Shown in pieces: positions 53,397 through 62,475 of a DNA stretch of 64,000 nucleotides; position 1 is the stretch's first letter, and every line of letters starts with the position of its first letter. The translations under genes were made by a program, and so were the position numbers. Source of the DNA: JBBRHQ01 sp963725315 (GTDB lineage Bacteria > Actinomycetota > Thermoleophilia > Solirubrobacterales > 70-9); the NCBI GenBank assembly GCA_963725315.1, contig CAVRYA010000001.1:411805-475804 (forward strand), read 5' to 3'. The notes under the pieces were generated by a model. It worked only from the letters and a program-made list of their open reading frames with translations, was not told the DNA's origin and did not search any database.

Positions 53397-53855
53397 ATGC
53401 TCGACTACCTCGACCTCGCCGATCGGTCCTGGCCGGTCCTCAGGCGGGTGATGGACGGCCACGCCCGCATCTACCGGGCGACCAACGGGCGGATCGGCGG
53501 GCGGGTGCCGGGGCTGCCCTCGCTGCTCCTGCTCGAGCACGTGGGGCGAAAGAGCGGCAGGCGCCGCACCACCCCGCTCGTCTACATGCCCGACGGCGAG
53601 GACATGGTGATCGTCGCCTCGAAGGGCGGCTACCCCCGCCACCCGGGCTGGCTCCACAACCTCCGCGCCCATCCCGACGCGGTGGTGCAGATCGGCTCGC
53701 GGCGGATCGCGGTGCGCGCTCGCGAGGCCGATGCCGAGGAGCGGCGGCGGCTCTGGCCGCGGGCGATCGAGCACAACCCCCACTGGGGCCGCTACCGCGA
53801 GCGCACCGAACGCGAGATCCCGCTGGTCATCCTCGAGCCGCGCCGCGGAGACTGA
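53397..53855 (+). CDS. Deazaflavin-dependent nitroreductase family protein
   Basis: 152 residues of the Ddn/Rv3547 family: RIYRATNGRIGGRVPGLPSL, LLEHVGRKSGRRRTTPLVYM (the signature with GRKSG), VIVASKGGYPRHPGWLHNLR and a helical end. Members use reduced F420 to reduce quinones or nitro compounds. ATG at 53397 fits the family N-terminus. The upstream extension to 53268 is not conserved-looking. Divergent from vapB. Confidence 0.88.
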   Translation: MLDYLDLADRSWPVLRRVMDGHARIYRATNGRIGGRVPGLPSLLLLEHVGRKSGRRRTTPLVYMPDGEDMVIVASKGGYPRHPGWLHNLRAHPDAVVQIGSRRIAVRAREADAEERRRLWPRAIEHNPHWGRYRERTEREIPLVILEPRRGD

Positions 53856-53917
53856 TCGGCCGCGGAGGCGGCCCGCCGGCCTGTCAGGAGGGCGCCCCGG
53901 CGCCCGACTCATCAGGT

Positions 53918-54667
53918 GTGGAGGACCGAGCCCAATCTCAGCGACCGAGCCCTGGCGGGCAGTCGGACCCGCGCGACTCCGCGGGCGGCGAGCCCCACTC
54001 CCCGCCACCGCCGCGGCTCTACCTCAACCACAGCGCCTCCCAGGACTGGCTGATCGCGCTCGAGTTCGGCCGGGTCGACGACGGCCAGCCGCCCGAGAGC
54101 TGGCGCCCGCTGAGCGATTCCTTCGCCTACCTGCACGACGGCCCCGGCGGGCGCTGCCTCGGCTTCAAGGCGCTGGGCCTGTCCGAGCTCGATCCCGAGG
54201 ACCCGGCGCTGGCCGGCATCTGGGAGGGGCCGAGATTCGACGCGCCGCAGCTCGGCCTCACCGACGTCCCCGCCGGCGAGGTCGCGCTCGCCGCCCGCGC
54301 CTTCTTCGACGGCGCCGACTCGCTCAACCGCCGCTACTTCGAACTCGCGTGCGAGAGGCGCGGCGACGAGGCGCTCGACCTCTGGCAGAGCTGCCTCGAG
54401 GCCGGGGACGCGATGGCCCACTTCGCCCTCGGCTACACGCTCCATGACCTCGGCCGCCACCGCGAGGCCTACCGCCACCTGCGCCACTACGCCGAGATCG
54501 CGCCGGCCGGGAGCTGGAACTGGTGCTGGTTCGGGAAGGCGGCCGAGGCGGTCGGCGAGGTCGAGGAGGCGCGGGCCGCCTACCGCCGCGCGATCGAGCT
54601 GGAGCTGCGCGGGGAGCAGGAGACCGACGCCGAGGAGCTGCTGGACCGGCTCGAGGGCCGCTCCTAG
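53918..54667 (+). CDS. TPR-repeat protein
   Basis: About 249 residues from GTG. The N-terminal 150 residues are a unique domain (LYLNHSASQDWLIALEFGRV, LSDSFAYLHDGPGGRCLGFK), and the last 90 hold two or three tetratricopeptide repeats (DAMAHFALGYTLHDLGRHRE, AEAVGEVEEARAAYRRAIEL). No enzyme motif is seen. It is probably a protein-interaction scaffold. Convergent with the methyltransferase, 12 bp apart. Confidence 0.75.
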   Translation: MEDRAQSQRPSPGGQSDPRDSAGGEPHSPPPPRLYLNHSASQDWLIALEFGRVDDGQPPESWRPLSDSFAYLHDGPGGRCLGFKALGLSELDPEDPALAGIWEGPRFDAPQLGLTDVPAGEVALAARAFFDGADSLNRRYFELACERRGDEALDLWQSCLEAGDAMAHFALGYTLHDLGRHREAYRHLRHYAEIAPAGSWNWCWFGKAAEAVGEVEEARAAYRRAIELELRGEQETDAEELLDRLEGRS

Positions 54668-54679
54668 CGAGGGCCTCTT

Positions 54680-55595
54680 TCAGGCCCCATCGCTCCGCCC
54701 GGCCTCGCCCGGCCGCACCGCCACCGCGAGCCGGAAGAACTCCGAGGCGACGGGGCGGCGCCCGCGCGGGTGCAGGTAGCGCTCGGCCAGCGCGGCGGTG
54801 GAGATCTCCTCGCGCAGCTCCAGCCCGCGCTCGGCCAGGTAGCCGCCCAGCTCCGCCGGGTCGAGCCCGAAGCGGAAAGGCTCGCCGGCCCGCCGCACGG
54901 CGCCGATCGTCCCCGCCGCGCCACGCAGCTTCGCCCCGTCCTCGAGCCCGGCGCGGTCGAGGTAGGTGAAGACGAGCAGGCTGCCGGGCGCGCCCAGCCC
55001 GGCGAGCGCCCGCAGGGTCGCGTCGACCGCCTCGGCGCTCAGGTAGCTGGCGACGCCCTCCCAGATGAACAGCGCCCGCTCCCCGGGGTCGAGCCCGGCC
55101 GAACGCAGCGCCGTGGCGAGGTCGTCGCGCTCGAAGTCGACCGGCACGGGGGTGACGTGGGCCGGCGGTGCGCCGAGCAGCCGCTCGATCCGCTCGCGCT
55201 TCTCGGCCAGGGTGGCGGGCTCGTCGACCTCGAACACCGTGGCGCCGGCGGCTCCCTCGATCCGGTGGGCGCGGGTGTCGAAGCCGGCGCCGAGGATCAC
55301 CACCTGCCCGATCCCGTCGGCCAGCGCCTCCCGCATCGCCTCGTCGATGAAGCGGGTGCGGACGATCACCGAGACCCGGGCCCCGGGCGAGGTGCGGTCG
55401 ATGTAGTCGGCGACCAGGCCGCCGCCGAGCGGCGCCCGCGCCATCGCCAGCGCCGCACCGAGGCGCCGGTCGAGGAAGCCCTCGGCGTAGGGGTCGGAGA
55501 AGAGGCGCTTCTCGCGGTGGAAGCCGCGTCTCCAAGGCGCGGAAGAGGGCGACGTAGGCGGCGGTGCGGCTGGGGCCGCGCGGCGGGTCGCTCAC
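54680..55595 (-). CDS. SAM-dependent methyltransferase, LCMT-like (one frameshift)
   Basis: About 300 residues of the leucine carboxyl methyltransferase-like family (often given as TIGR00027). SRTAAYVALFRALETR begins it from GTG; after a shift near 55528 it continues GFHREKRLFSDPYAEGFLDR, VSVIVRTRFIDEAMREAL, VVILGAGFDTRAHRI (SAM site) and FEVDEPATLAEKRERI, ending in an acidic-poor tail. The acceptor is unknown. GTGA overlap with the SRPBCC gene couples the two. Confidence 0.8.
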
Positions 55596-56047
55596 GGCTC
55601 CGCGGCCGCCGAGGCCGCCTCGGCGCGGAGCCCCTCGAGGCTGCGGGCCAGCATCCCGCCCATCTGCGAGCGGATGAAGAGGAGGTCGGTGATCCTCTTC
55701 AGCGGCCCGGCCCCGAGGAGCGAGTAGGTCAGCTCGAGGCGGACCAGGGTGCCCTCGCCCTCGATCGAGAAGTCGGTTCTCTGCTCGCCCTCCGAGGAGG
55801 GATCGGAGTAGCGGATGCGGTGAAGGCGGCGCGGCTCGTGCTCGAGCACGGTCTCGCTGACGCGCCCCCGCCCGGCGGGGCCCGAGCGCCAGATCACGGT
55901 CCCCCCCATCTGCGGGTAGCCGTTGACGAGCTCCTCGACGGCGTGGAGCTCGTCCACCCAGGCCGGCCAGCGCGAGGGGTCGAAGTAGAGGTCCCAGGTC
56001 TCCGCCAGGGAGGCGGGGACGATCTGCTCGGCTGCCACCTTCGCCAT
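55592..56047 (-). CDS. SRPBCC-family (polyketide cyclase-like) protein
   Basis: A 151-residue START-like domain: VAAEQIVPASLAETWDLYFD and PSRWPAWVDELHAVEELVNG at the start, beta strands with GTVIWRSGPAGRGRVSETVL and RIRYSDPS, and a long C-terminal helix (GGMLARSLEGLRAEA). It binds a hydrophobic ligand. It is coupled (GTGA) with the methyltransferase downstream. Ligand unknown. Confidence 0.85.
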   Translation of the reverse strand: MAKVAAEQIVPASLAETWDLYFDPSRWPAWVDELHAVEELVNGYPQMGGTVIWRSGPAGRGRVSETVLEHEPRRLHRIRYSDPSSEGEQRTDFSIEGEGTLVRLELTYSLLGAGPLKRITDLLFIRSQMGGMLARSLEGLRAEAASAAAEP

Positions 56048-56191
56048 CGGCGGCGAGTCTAAGCGGGACGGACACGTCCCCCGGCGGGGCCCCTGGAATC
56101 GCACCACTAAAGATCTCCTCAAAGATTCGTTCGAAGGCTCTCTCCTGCGGGTAGGGTCGAATCGAGGAAACCCAAGCAACGGAGGTGAGAG

Positions 56192-56491
56192 ATGGCGATT
56201 GGTTTGCTGAACCGGTTCTCCGAGCAGGCGGGCGCCGCCGAGTACGACAAGGTGAGCGCGGTCGTCGACGTCCAGGGCAACCCCCCCGACGGCCTGATCT
56301 TCCACTCGGCCGGCGAGCTCGAGGGCGTCTTCCAGGTCTTCAACATCTGGGAGTCTCGCGAGCACTTCGACCGCTTCCGCGAGGAGCGGCTGGTGCCGGC
56401 GATGAAGGAGGCGATGGGCGAGGAGATGGTCGCCCAGATGCCCGCCGCCGATTACCTCGAGGTGAAGATCCACGACTACCAGATCCCCTAG
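56192..56491 (+). CDS. Small dimeric alpha/beta-barrel-like protein
   Basis: 99 residues; FNIWESREHFDRFREERLVP and MKEAMGEEMV with a final VKIHDYQIP resemble ferredoxin-like dimeric barrels such as antibiotic-monooxygenase relatives. No catalytic residue can be named. ATG is preceded by GGAGGTGAGAG, a near-perfect ribosome site, rare in this window, so high translation is likely. Confidence 0.7.
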   Translation: MAIGLLNRFSEQAGAAEYDKVSAVVDVQGNPPDGLIFHSAGELEGVFQVFNIWESREHFDRFREERLVPAMKEAMGEEMVAQMPAADYLEVKIHDYQIP

Positions 56492-56568
56492 GCCGCAGCG
56501 CTGACTGAGCCTGGTCGCGGGCGCCGGGGCAAGCCGCCGCGGCGCCCGGCGCCGTCCTGCGCCCGCCC

Positions 56569-56574
56569 TAGCCT
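56569..56574 (+). promoter_or_regulatory. Leaderless -10 element of corA
   Basis: TAGCCT, 8 nt before the GTG at 56583. Confidence 0.4.
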
Positions 56575-56582
56575 GCCGGGCA

Positions 56583-57633
56583 GTGAGCGAGATCGTCGAC
56601 GGGCTCGGCAGCGACAGCCGCGAGCGGATCGCGGCGCTGCGCCGCGAGGGGCGCTTCTTCTGGATCGACGTCAGCTCTTCCGAGATCCGCTCCGCGGGAC
56701 CTCGATGAGGCCCTGGGGATCCCCAGCCACGCGCTCGAGCCGCTGCTCGACTTCGACGAGTCCACCCCGCCCTCGCGCAAGTTCCACGCCGACGGCGACC
56801 ACGTCGTCTTCACCCTCAGCTGCTTCCTGCCCGCCGCCCCCGAGGCGGACGTCGACGGCCTGCAGCAGCTTCAGCCGATCGAGGTCCACGTCCTCGTCCA
56901 CGGCGACTACCTGCTGACCGTGCACCGCGAGCGCCTCTCGCTGCCCCAGAGCCTCACCTCCTACACCCCGGAGGGGCGAAGCGAGCAGTACGTCGTCTAC
57001 GCGGTGCTCGACGCGATGGTCGCCACCGGCTTCGACGCGCTGAACGACGCCGAGCTGACCCTGGAGGGCCTGCAGATGCTCTCCACCAACATGCGCGGCT
57101 CGCGGGTGCGGATGGCGACCCTGCGGAAGACCAACGCCGACCTCGCGGCGATGCGGCGGCGGATCGGCCCCCAGCGGGGGATCTTCGAGCGGATCAGCGA
57201 GGAGATCGGCCGGGTGCGGGGCCTCGAGCCCGACAGCGAGAAGTACTTCGAGCGGATCTACGAGCAGCTCAACCGGCTGGTCAACGCGATCGACGCCGCC
57301 TCGGACTCGATGGCGAAGCTGATCGACCTGCGCCTCAACGAGACGATGTACTGGCTGACCGTGGTGGCGACGATCTTCCTGCCGCTGACCTTCGTCACCG
57401 GCTTCTTCGGGATGAACTTCGCCTGGATGCTGCGGCGGATCGACACGGTCGAGGCCTTCTTCCTGCTGGGGATCGGGGCGCCGGTGCTGGGCGCGGTGCT
57501 GGCCTGGCTGGCGGTGCAGCGCCGCGGCACCCCGGTCGAGCCCGACTCCGACGCCGTGATGCGCTTCGTCGAGGGGCTCCGCAAGCCGCGCGGCGGCCGG
57601 ACCGCCGGCCCTACGCCCCCGCCCGGAAGCTGA
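56583..57633 (+). CDS. corA: CorA-like magnesium/cobalt channel (one frameshift)
   Basis: About 350 residues. From GTG, the N-terminal domain begins EIVDGLGSDSRERIAALRRE; after a shift near 56695 it continues DLDEALGIPSHALEPLLDFD and VFTLSCFLP. The long helix region (FERIYEQLNRLVNAIDAASD) leads to two membrane helices; the first ends in the ion-selectivity motif GMN (VTGFFGMNFAW). This is the CorA architecture; Mg, Co or Zn cannot be decided. It ends overlapping the convergent gene by 23 bp. Confidence 0.85.
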
Positions 57634-58246
57634 TCCCGTCCAGGGAGATGTTCGCGGAGCCGCCGCCGGGGCTCGAATCCGCCTTGAACGGGGTCACCCG
57701 CCCGTGAAGCGACGGATCGGCTTTCCCGTAGACGGTGATCTCACCGGTGGTGTTGCCGGAGACGACGAGGAAGCTCTGGGTGGTGGCCGGCCGGTAGGCC
57801 GGGGGGAGGGTGAAGATGGAGTTGAGCGTCGGCGTCTGGCAGTTGCCGGTGTTGGAGACGCAGAGCGCCGTCCCCTGCAGATGGACGATCCCGAGCTGGT
57901 CCTTGTAGAAGCCGACCTCCAGACCGCCCGAGAAGACCTCGGTCCAGAGGATCTGGTTGTTGGAGAAGAACTGCGGCTGCCCGGATTGGCCGACCTTGTG
58001 AACCGGCTCGGCCTTGGCGATCTTGCCCCGGGTCACGGCACCCTTGGCGATCTTGCCGGTGGCGACGGCACCGGCGCCGAGGTCGGCCCGCTTCACCTGC
58101 CCCTTGACGATGTTGCGCGAGCGGACGCTGTTCGGGGGCAGGGTGAAGGCGGCGTAGGCGCCGCCGCCGAGCGCGATGAAGAGCGCCAGCGTGGCGACGA
58201 CGTTGGCGTAGCTGAGGCGCGGTCTGATCCCCCACTTCCCCGGCAT
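57611..58246 (-). CDS. Secreted protein with repeated short motifs, paralogue of 1893-2309
   Basis: 211 residues. A signal helix (YANVVATLALFIALGGGAYA) is followed by a run of degenerate repeats (KGQVKRADLGAGAVATGKIA, KGAVTRGKIAKAEP) and a beta-rich C-terminal domain (EVGFYKDQLGIVHLQGTALC). Such proteins are common in this bacterial group but have no known role; the repeats suggest a beta-helical stalk. The truncated copy at 1893-2309 has the same organisation. ATG start at 58246. Confidence 0.75.
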   Translation of the reverse strand: MPGKWGIRPRLSYANVVATLALFIALGGGAYAAFTLPPNSVRSRNIVKGQVKRADLGAGAVATGKIAKGAVTRGKIAKAEPVHKVGQSGQPQFFSNNQILWTEVFSGGLEVGFYKDQLGIVHLQGTALCVSNTGNCQTPTLNSIFTLPPAYRPATTQSFLVVSGNTTGEITVYGKADPSLHGRVTPFKADSSPGGGSANISLDGISFRAGA

Positions 58247-58268
58247 CGAGGGGATGATCCCATGCGGA

Positions 58269-59718
58269 TCAGAGGTGGTGGCGAAACCAGATGCGGCTGG
58301 GATTCTTCGCCCGCGGGACCTCGCGCAGCATGAACACGCAGGCGGCGGCGCCAAGCAGCGCCATCGCGGCCTCGACCCAGAAGGCATCGGCGTAGGCCGA
58401 GACACCGGGCTGAGCCCCGGCCGAAACGCCGCCGTAGACGACGACGCCCAGCACCATCGTCCCGGTGGCGGCGCCGATCCAGCGCACGGTGAGGACGAGT
58501 GCGTTGGCGTCGCCGCGCTCGGAGGCGGAGACCGCGTTGGCCAGTCCGGTGAGGAGCGAGGTGAACATGGGAGCGTTGGTGAGGCTCAGGAGCAGCAGGC
58601 CCGGCAGGAGGGCAAGGTAGGAGTCCCCGTCCGCCCAGAGTGCGATCCACGCGTAGGCGATCGCGGAGCCTGTGAAGCCGACGATCGCCGGGCTGCGGGG
58701 GCCGATGCGGTCGGTGATCCGGCCGACGACGATGTTCATCAGCGGGGCGATCAGCATCGCCGGGATCATCGCCACCGCCGCGAGCAGCGCCCCGTAGTCG
58801 AGCACGTGCTGGAAATACGTGGCCATGTAGATGAAGTAGCCGTTGACGGTGAACTGGGCGGCGAACATCGACACGACGATGCCGCGGATAATGCGGCCGT
58901 CGAGCAGGCGGACGTCGAGCAGCGGGTGCGGACGGCGGCGCTCGAGCCACACGAAGACTGCGAGGAGGGCGGCGCCGGCGAGGAAGAGCGCGATCGTCGC
59001 CGGGGAGTCCCAGCCCCAGGTGAGGGCCTGCATGAGGGAGACGAGAAGGCAGATCAGGCCCGCGGCGAGGACGGCGAACCCGGAGGTATCGAAGCGCTCC
59101 GGCGGGGCGGCGGCGCGGTTGTCGACCCGGGTCGCGCCGAGCAGGATGAGGCCGAGCGCGATCACCACCTGCAGTCCGAACATCGCTCGCCAGCTGATCG
59201 CCTCGGTTGCGACGCCGGCGAGCAGCGGCCCTACCAGCAACACAGTGGCCCCGATCGCCGAGTAGCGGCCGAGCGCGTCGCCGCGGTGCTCCTGAGGAAC
59301 GCGATTGGCGACCAGCGCCGCGGAGGACGGGATAGAGCGTCGAGGCGCCCATCCCGGCGACGGCGATCGAGAGCACGAGCCAGATGAAGCCCTGCGAGAC
59401 GGCGGCGGAGAGCGAGCCGGCGGCGAAGATGCCGAGGGCGATCAGCAGGACGCGCCGGTGCCCGTAGAAGTCGCCGAGACGGCCGCCGGGGGCGGCGAAC
59501 AGGGCGAGTGCGAGGAAGAAGGAGTTGACCACCCACTGGCCCTCGGAGGTCGTCAGTCCGAGGTCGGAGATCACGCTCGGCTGGATCACCCCGAGGGAGA
59601 CCTGGCCGAGGTAGCAGGTGAAGAAGGCGCCGCCGGCGAACCAGAGGGCCCCGGGAGAGAGCCCGAGGGCCGCGGGGTGTCTCACCGCGGGCGCCGGAGC
59701 GGTCGCCTCAGCGCCCAC
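58269..59718 (-). CDS. MFS drug:proton antiporter (one frameshift)
   Basis: About 480 residues, DHA2-like with 14 helices. From GTG: ALWFAGGAFFTCYLGQVSLG, VNSFFLALALFAAPGGRLGDF with the GxxxDxxGxR-type loop (GRLGDFYGHRR), then a shift near 59328, then SSAALVANRVPQEHRGDALG and MLLVGPLLAG to WFRHHL at the end. Export of drugs or metabolites is likely. The start overlaps the stop of the PadR gene by 11 bp, so the regulator probably controls it. Confidence 0.85.
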
Positions 59719-60193
59719 CGTAGATCTCGCGCTTGATCAGGGTGACGGAGCGGATCACCGAATCGAGGAAGGGCTCGACCTCCTCGGTCAGGCGCCGGTA
59801 CTCGGCCTCCCCGTCCTTGGTGATCGAGTAGAAGCGCCGGGTGCGCTTGTCGGGATGCTCCCAGCTCCCCTCGATCAACCCCTTGCCCTCCATCTCCCGC
59901 AGCAGCGGATACATCGTGTTCGGATTGACCGAGATCACCCCCTGCGTGATCGCCTCGATCGCCTCGATCAGCTGGTTGCCGTAGGAGGGCTCGGCGCGGA
60001 TCAGGTGCAGGACGAGCAGCGGGAAGACGTCGCGGCGGCGGATCTCGCCGCCGAAGACGTCCGAGGGGCGCCCGCCGCGCTTCTTGCGCCGCGCCGACTG
60101 CTCGCGCTCGGCAGCGCGAGCCGTCTCCTCGACGGCTTCGCGAAGCGGCTTTGAGGCCTCCCGTGCGATGAGGAAGGAGTCTACGCGGGGTTG
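59708..60193 (-). CDS. PadR-family regulator (start not identifiable)
   Basis: The open frame after TAA at 60194 carries a PadR winged helix: RRDVFPLLVLHLIRAEPSYG, NQLIEAIEAITQGVISVNPN, TMYPLLREMEGKGLIEGSWE, TRRFYSITKDGEAEYRRL. An N-terminal basic stretch of about 50 residues precedes it. No ATG, GTG or TTG occurs before GTG at 59938, which would cut the domain, so either a rare start or a base error is involved. The region 60194 to this gene therefore needs care. It likely represses the MFS gene downstream. Confidence 0.7.
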   Translation of the reverse strand, partial: QPRVDSFLIAREASKPLREAVEETARAAEREQSARRKKRGGRPSDVFGGEIRRRDVFPLLVLHLIRAEPSYGNQLIEAIEAITQGVISVNPNTMYPLLREMEGKGLIEGSWEHPDKRTRRFYSITKDGEAEYRRLTEEVEPFLDSVIRSVTLIKREIYGGR

Positions 60194-60642
60194 TTACGGA
60201 TAAGCAGGATTGAACGCGGGGGGTTGACTGGTGACCTTCGGTCTACGAATCGGTTTTTATGCCCGAGCGGAATCCCTGCTGGTAGGCCATGTCGCTTCAA
60301 AACACCCTGCTATTGAAGGATATTCCGGCTTCCCGATAGACCCCGCCGGAACCCTCTATTTCCGGTGCTCACCGGGGTGAGGTCGGGGGCGCCACGAAAA
60401 TTCTCCGCTGTTCTAAGCCCACGTCTCACAGGAGCACCCGCTACCCCCTCGGGGAACCGTGAGGAGCCTGCACGTCCTCTCGGACTCCCCGCCAGTCCCC
60501 TAGGAGTCGGCGTCGTGGCCCCTCGCCACAGCACCGCGACCCAGCGTCGCCGCCGGAACCGGGCCTCTTGCTTTTTCAGAATCTTTTGTGGATCACGAGG
60601 CTTTCTTGACCTCAGCCGATCACCTCGTCGATCGTTCGCCTC
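60194..60642. other. 449-bp region without a convincing gene
   Basis: Base composition falls here from about 70 % GC to lower values around 60240-60320 (TTTTTATGCCCG, TCTATTTCCGG). Long frames on both strands have no family features. It contains TTGACT at about 60223 and several short inverted repeats. It marks the left edge of the lower-GC restriction-modification segment. Confidence 0.4.
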
Positions 60643-61595
60643 ATGCCTGCTACGAATCCAGACCACTGGGACGCTCCCAAAATCCAGTTCCGATTTTTCG
60701 GTTCGGGGCCAGCGAGTGCTCATTCGATCCTCGGAAGACTTGTCGCCCCTTCCGGCAGGAAGCATCGACTTTTTCGTGACTTCACCTCCCTATTGGAATC
60801 TCAAGGACTATGGAGTTGAAGGACAGATTGGGAATGAGGACTACGGCGCATACCTTGACCGGCTGAATACCGTTTGGCAGGAGTGCTATCGGTTGGGCAG
60901 GAGCGGCTCAGTCTTGGCGGTCAACATTGGGAACCGGCGGCACAAGAAGCGTTATTACCCAATCGGAATGGACATAGCCGCGAGCATGCAGGGCTGGAGT
61001 CTTTGGGACACGCTGATCTGGTACATCCCAAATGCTCTTCCACAGCCAAATCACTATATGGAGCGGCTGTTCGATAACAAGTTTGAGTACGTCTTAATAT
61101 TTACCAAGGATGGGGCAAGCGACTAGAAGTTTCACAAGCCTCGTGTTCCCCAGAAATACCTGCATGCCGATCCGCGGACCGGCAACAAGAACAAGGCTGG
61201 ACGCTGCATCGGCAACGTGATTCGGATTCCTGCCATAAGCCCCCGAATGTCAAGCAGTTGGGGTACCACGTTGCTGCATACCCGCAGGAACTTGTAGCCC
61301 TTCTTCTTCAGACGTACACCGACGAGGGCGACAAGGTCCTGGACCCGTTCGTGGGCTCCGGAACAACTTTGGAAAGTGCGTAACGGCATGAGTCGTGCCG
61401 GAGTGGGCGTAGAGATTCCTGAACTTCGCCCCCGTACACCGAATCGCTGAGCCGTTTGCCCTTCCGGACTGGAAAGACTTGGACATTCTGCACTCCGCGA
61501 CAAATGTCACCGGCGAGACGTCGCCGCGAAAGATCCACCTGATCCGCGACCACTCGACTGGCGATCAGTCGAGCATGGACCTAGATGCAGGCTAG
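60643..61595 (+). pseudogene. DNA N4-cytosine methyltransferase (frameshifted)
   Basis: Motif IV TSPPYWNLKDYG (the S-P-P-Y/W of N4-cytosine methylases) is followed by EGQIGNEDYGAYLDRLNTVW, SVLAVNIGN, PQPNHYMERLFDNKFEYVLI, then after shifts KFHKPRVPQKYLHADPRTGN, PPNVKQLGYHVAAYPQELVA and motif I DPFVGSGTTLES, and SRAGVGVEI. The frame changes near 60706, 61120, 61230, 61380 and 61430. The last frame reads through IAEPFALPDWKDLDILHS to TAG at 61593. GC is about 50-55 %, unlike the rest, which suggests transfer. It may be decayed or badly sequenced. Confidence 0.65.
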
Positions 61596-62475
61596 GGCCT
61601 CCAGAAGAACGCTTCGCCCGCGTCCACTACATGGGTGGCCGGCAGCGTAGCTCGGAGTTCCTCCGTCGCCTCAATCACCTCAACGGCATCTGGATAACGG
61701 CCCAGGAACTTCGACGCGCCGTGATTGAACGGCAGGTAGAGCAAGGTTCAAACGCTCTTCCAGCCCCGTCGCGGCTATTACAGGCACCTTCCAGATTGTC
61801 TTGAACTGGCAGAACTCGTCCGCATTTTCAAGGACGCCAATTAGGCCTGCAATTGTCGAAACCCGACGCCGTCAACCATCGCAACGAGGGTTGGAGGCTC
61901 GGAAGAAGTTTCTTCAAGGGAGGCGGAAGCCTCGGTGGCTCCAAATGTGCCTTGCTCTCTCCGAATTGCCCGATGTTTGAGGTCTGCACGGTGCTCTTCA
62001 TCACCATTATCGGATTTGAAGTATCGGGAACGACAAGGTCATAAGAGATACCGTTGATCTGGGCATCTCGACACACTGGATTCTCGCACTTCTCCTCAGG
62101 AACAAAGGGCAGCCCGAGTGTCTTGAGCACTATCGCGACGCGGTACTCCGCCTCGTGTCCTTGCCGCTTTGCGCGCTCTTGCCGAATCCAGTGAGGCCAG
62201 GTGGCCTGATTGATTGCCTCGAATGCGACCCCTGGATCATCAAGGACGGTTAGAGACTCAAGGGCCTTCCGCAGCCGAACGGCGAGGTAGGGTCCGGCTA
62301 CCTTCCACGCCGCCGGAGAGCGGAGGAGGCCTGCGGGCTTACCTGGAACCGTCAGACTAAGCTGCGCTGACGCCGCTTTTAGGTCGGTGATGATCTTCTG
62401 CGCCCAGTCGCGGACGGGGTGGGCAGCGCTCGCGGTGAAGCCGGGAGCCGCCGCTGACTCCGGCCGAGGAGCCAT
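61592..62475 (-). pseudogene. Type II restriction endonuclease, possibly XcyI/SmaI-like (frameshifted)
   Basis: Reading from ATG 62475: DWAQKIITDLKAASAQLSLT, FEAINQATWPHWIRQERAKR, EEKCENPVCRDAQINGISYD, LVVPD, STVQTSNIGQFGESKAHLE. Then, in other frames, TLVAMVDGVGFRQLQA, GLIGVLENADEFCQFKTIWK, LEERLNLALP and SKFLGRYPDAVEVIEATEEL to TAG. It resembles the XcyI family (CCCGGG), recalled without a search. Its stop overlaps that of the methylase as CTAG, which confirms both ends. It is read in frame from the LuxR-like gene upstream. Confidence 0.55.

Noticed and set aside
54324..56075. A 583-codon minus-strand frame
   Set aside because: Only its part from about 55595 to 55530 is the methyltransferase N-terminus; the rest is a shadow.
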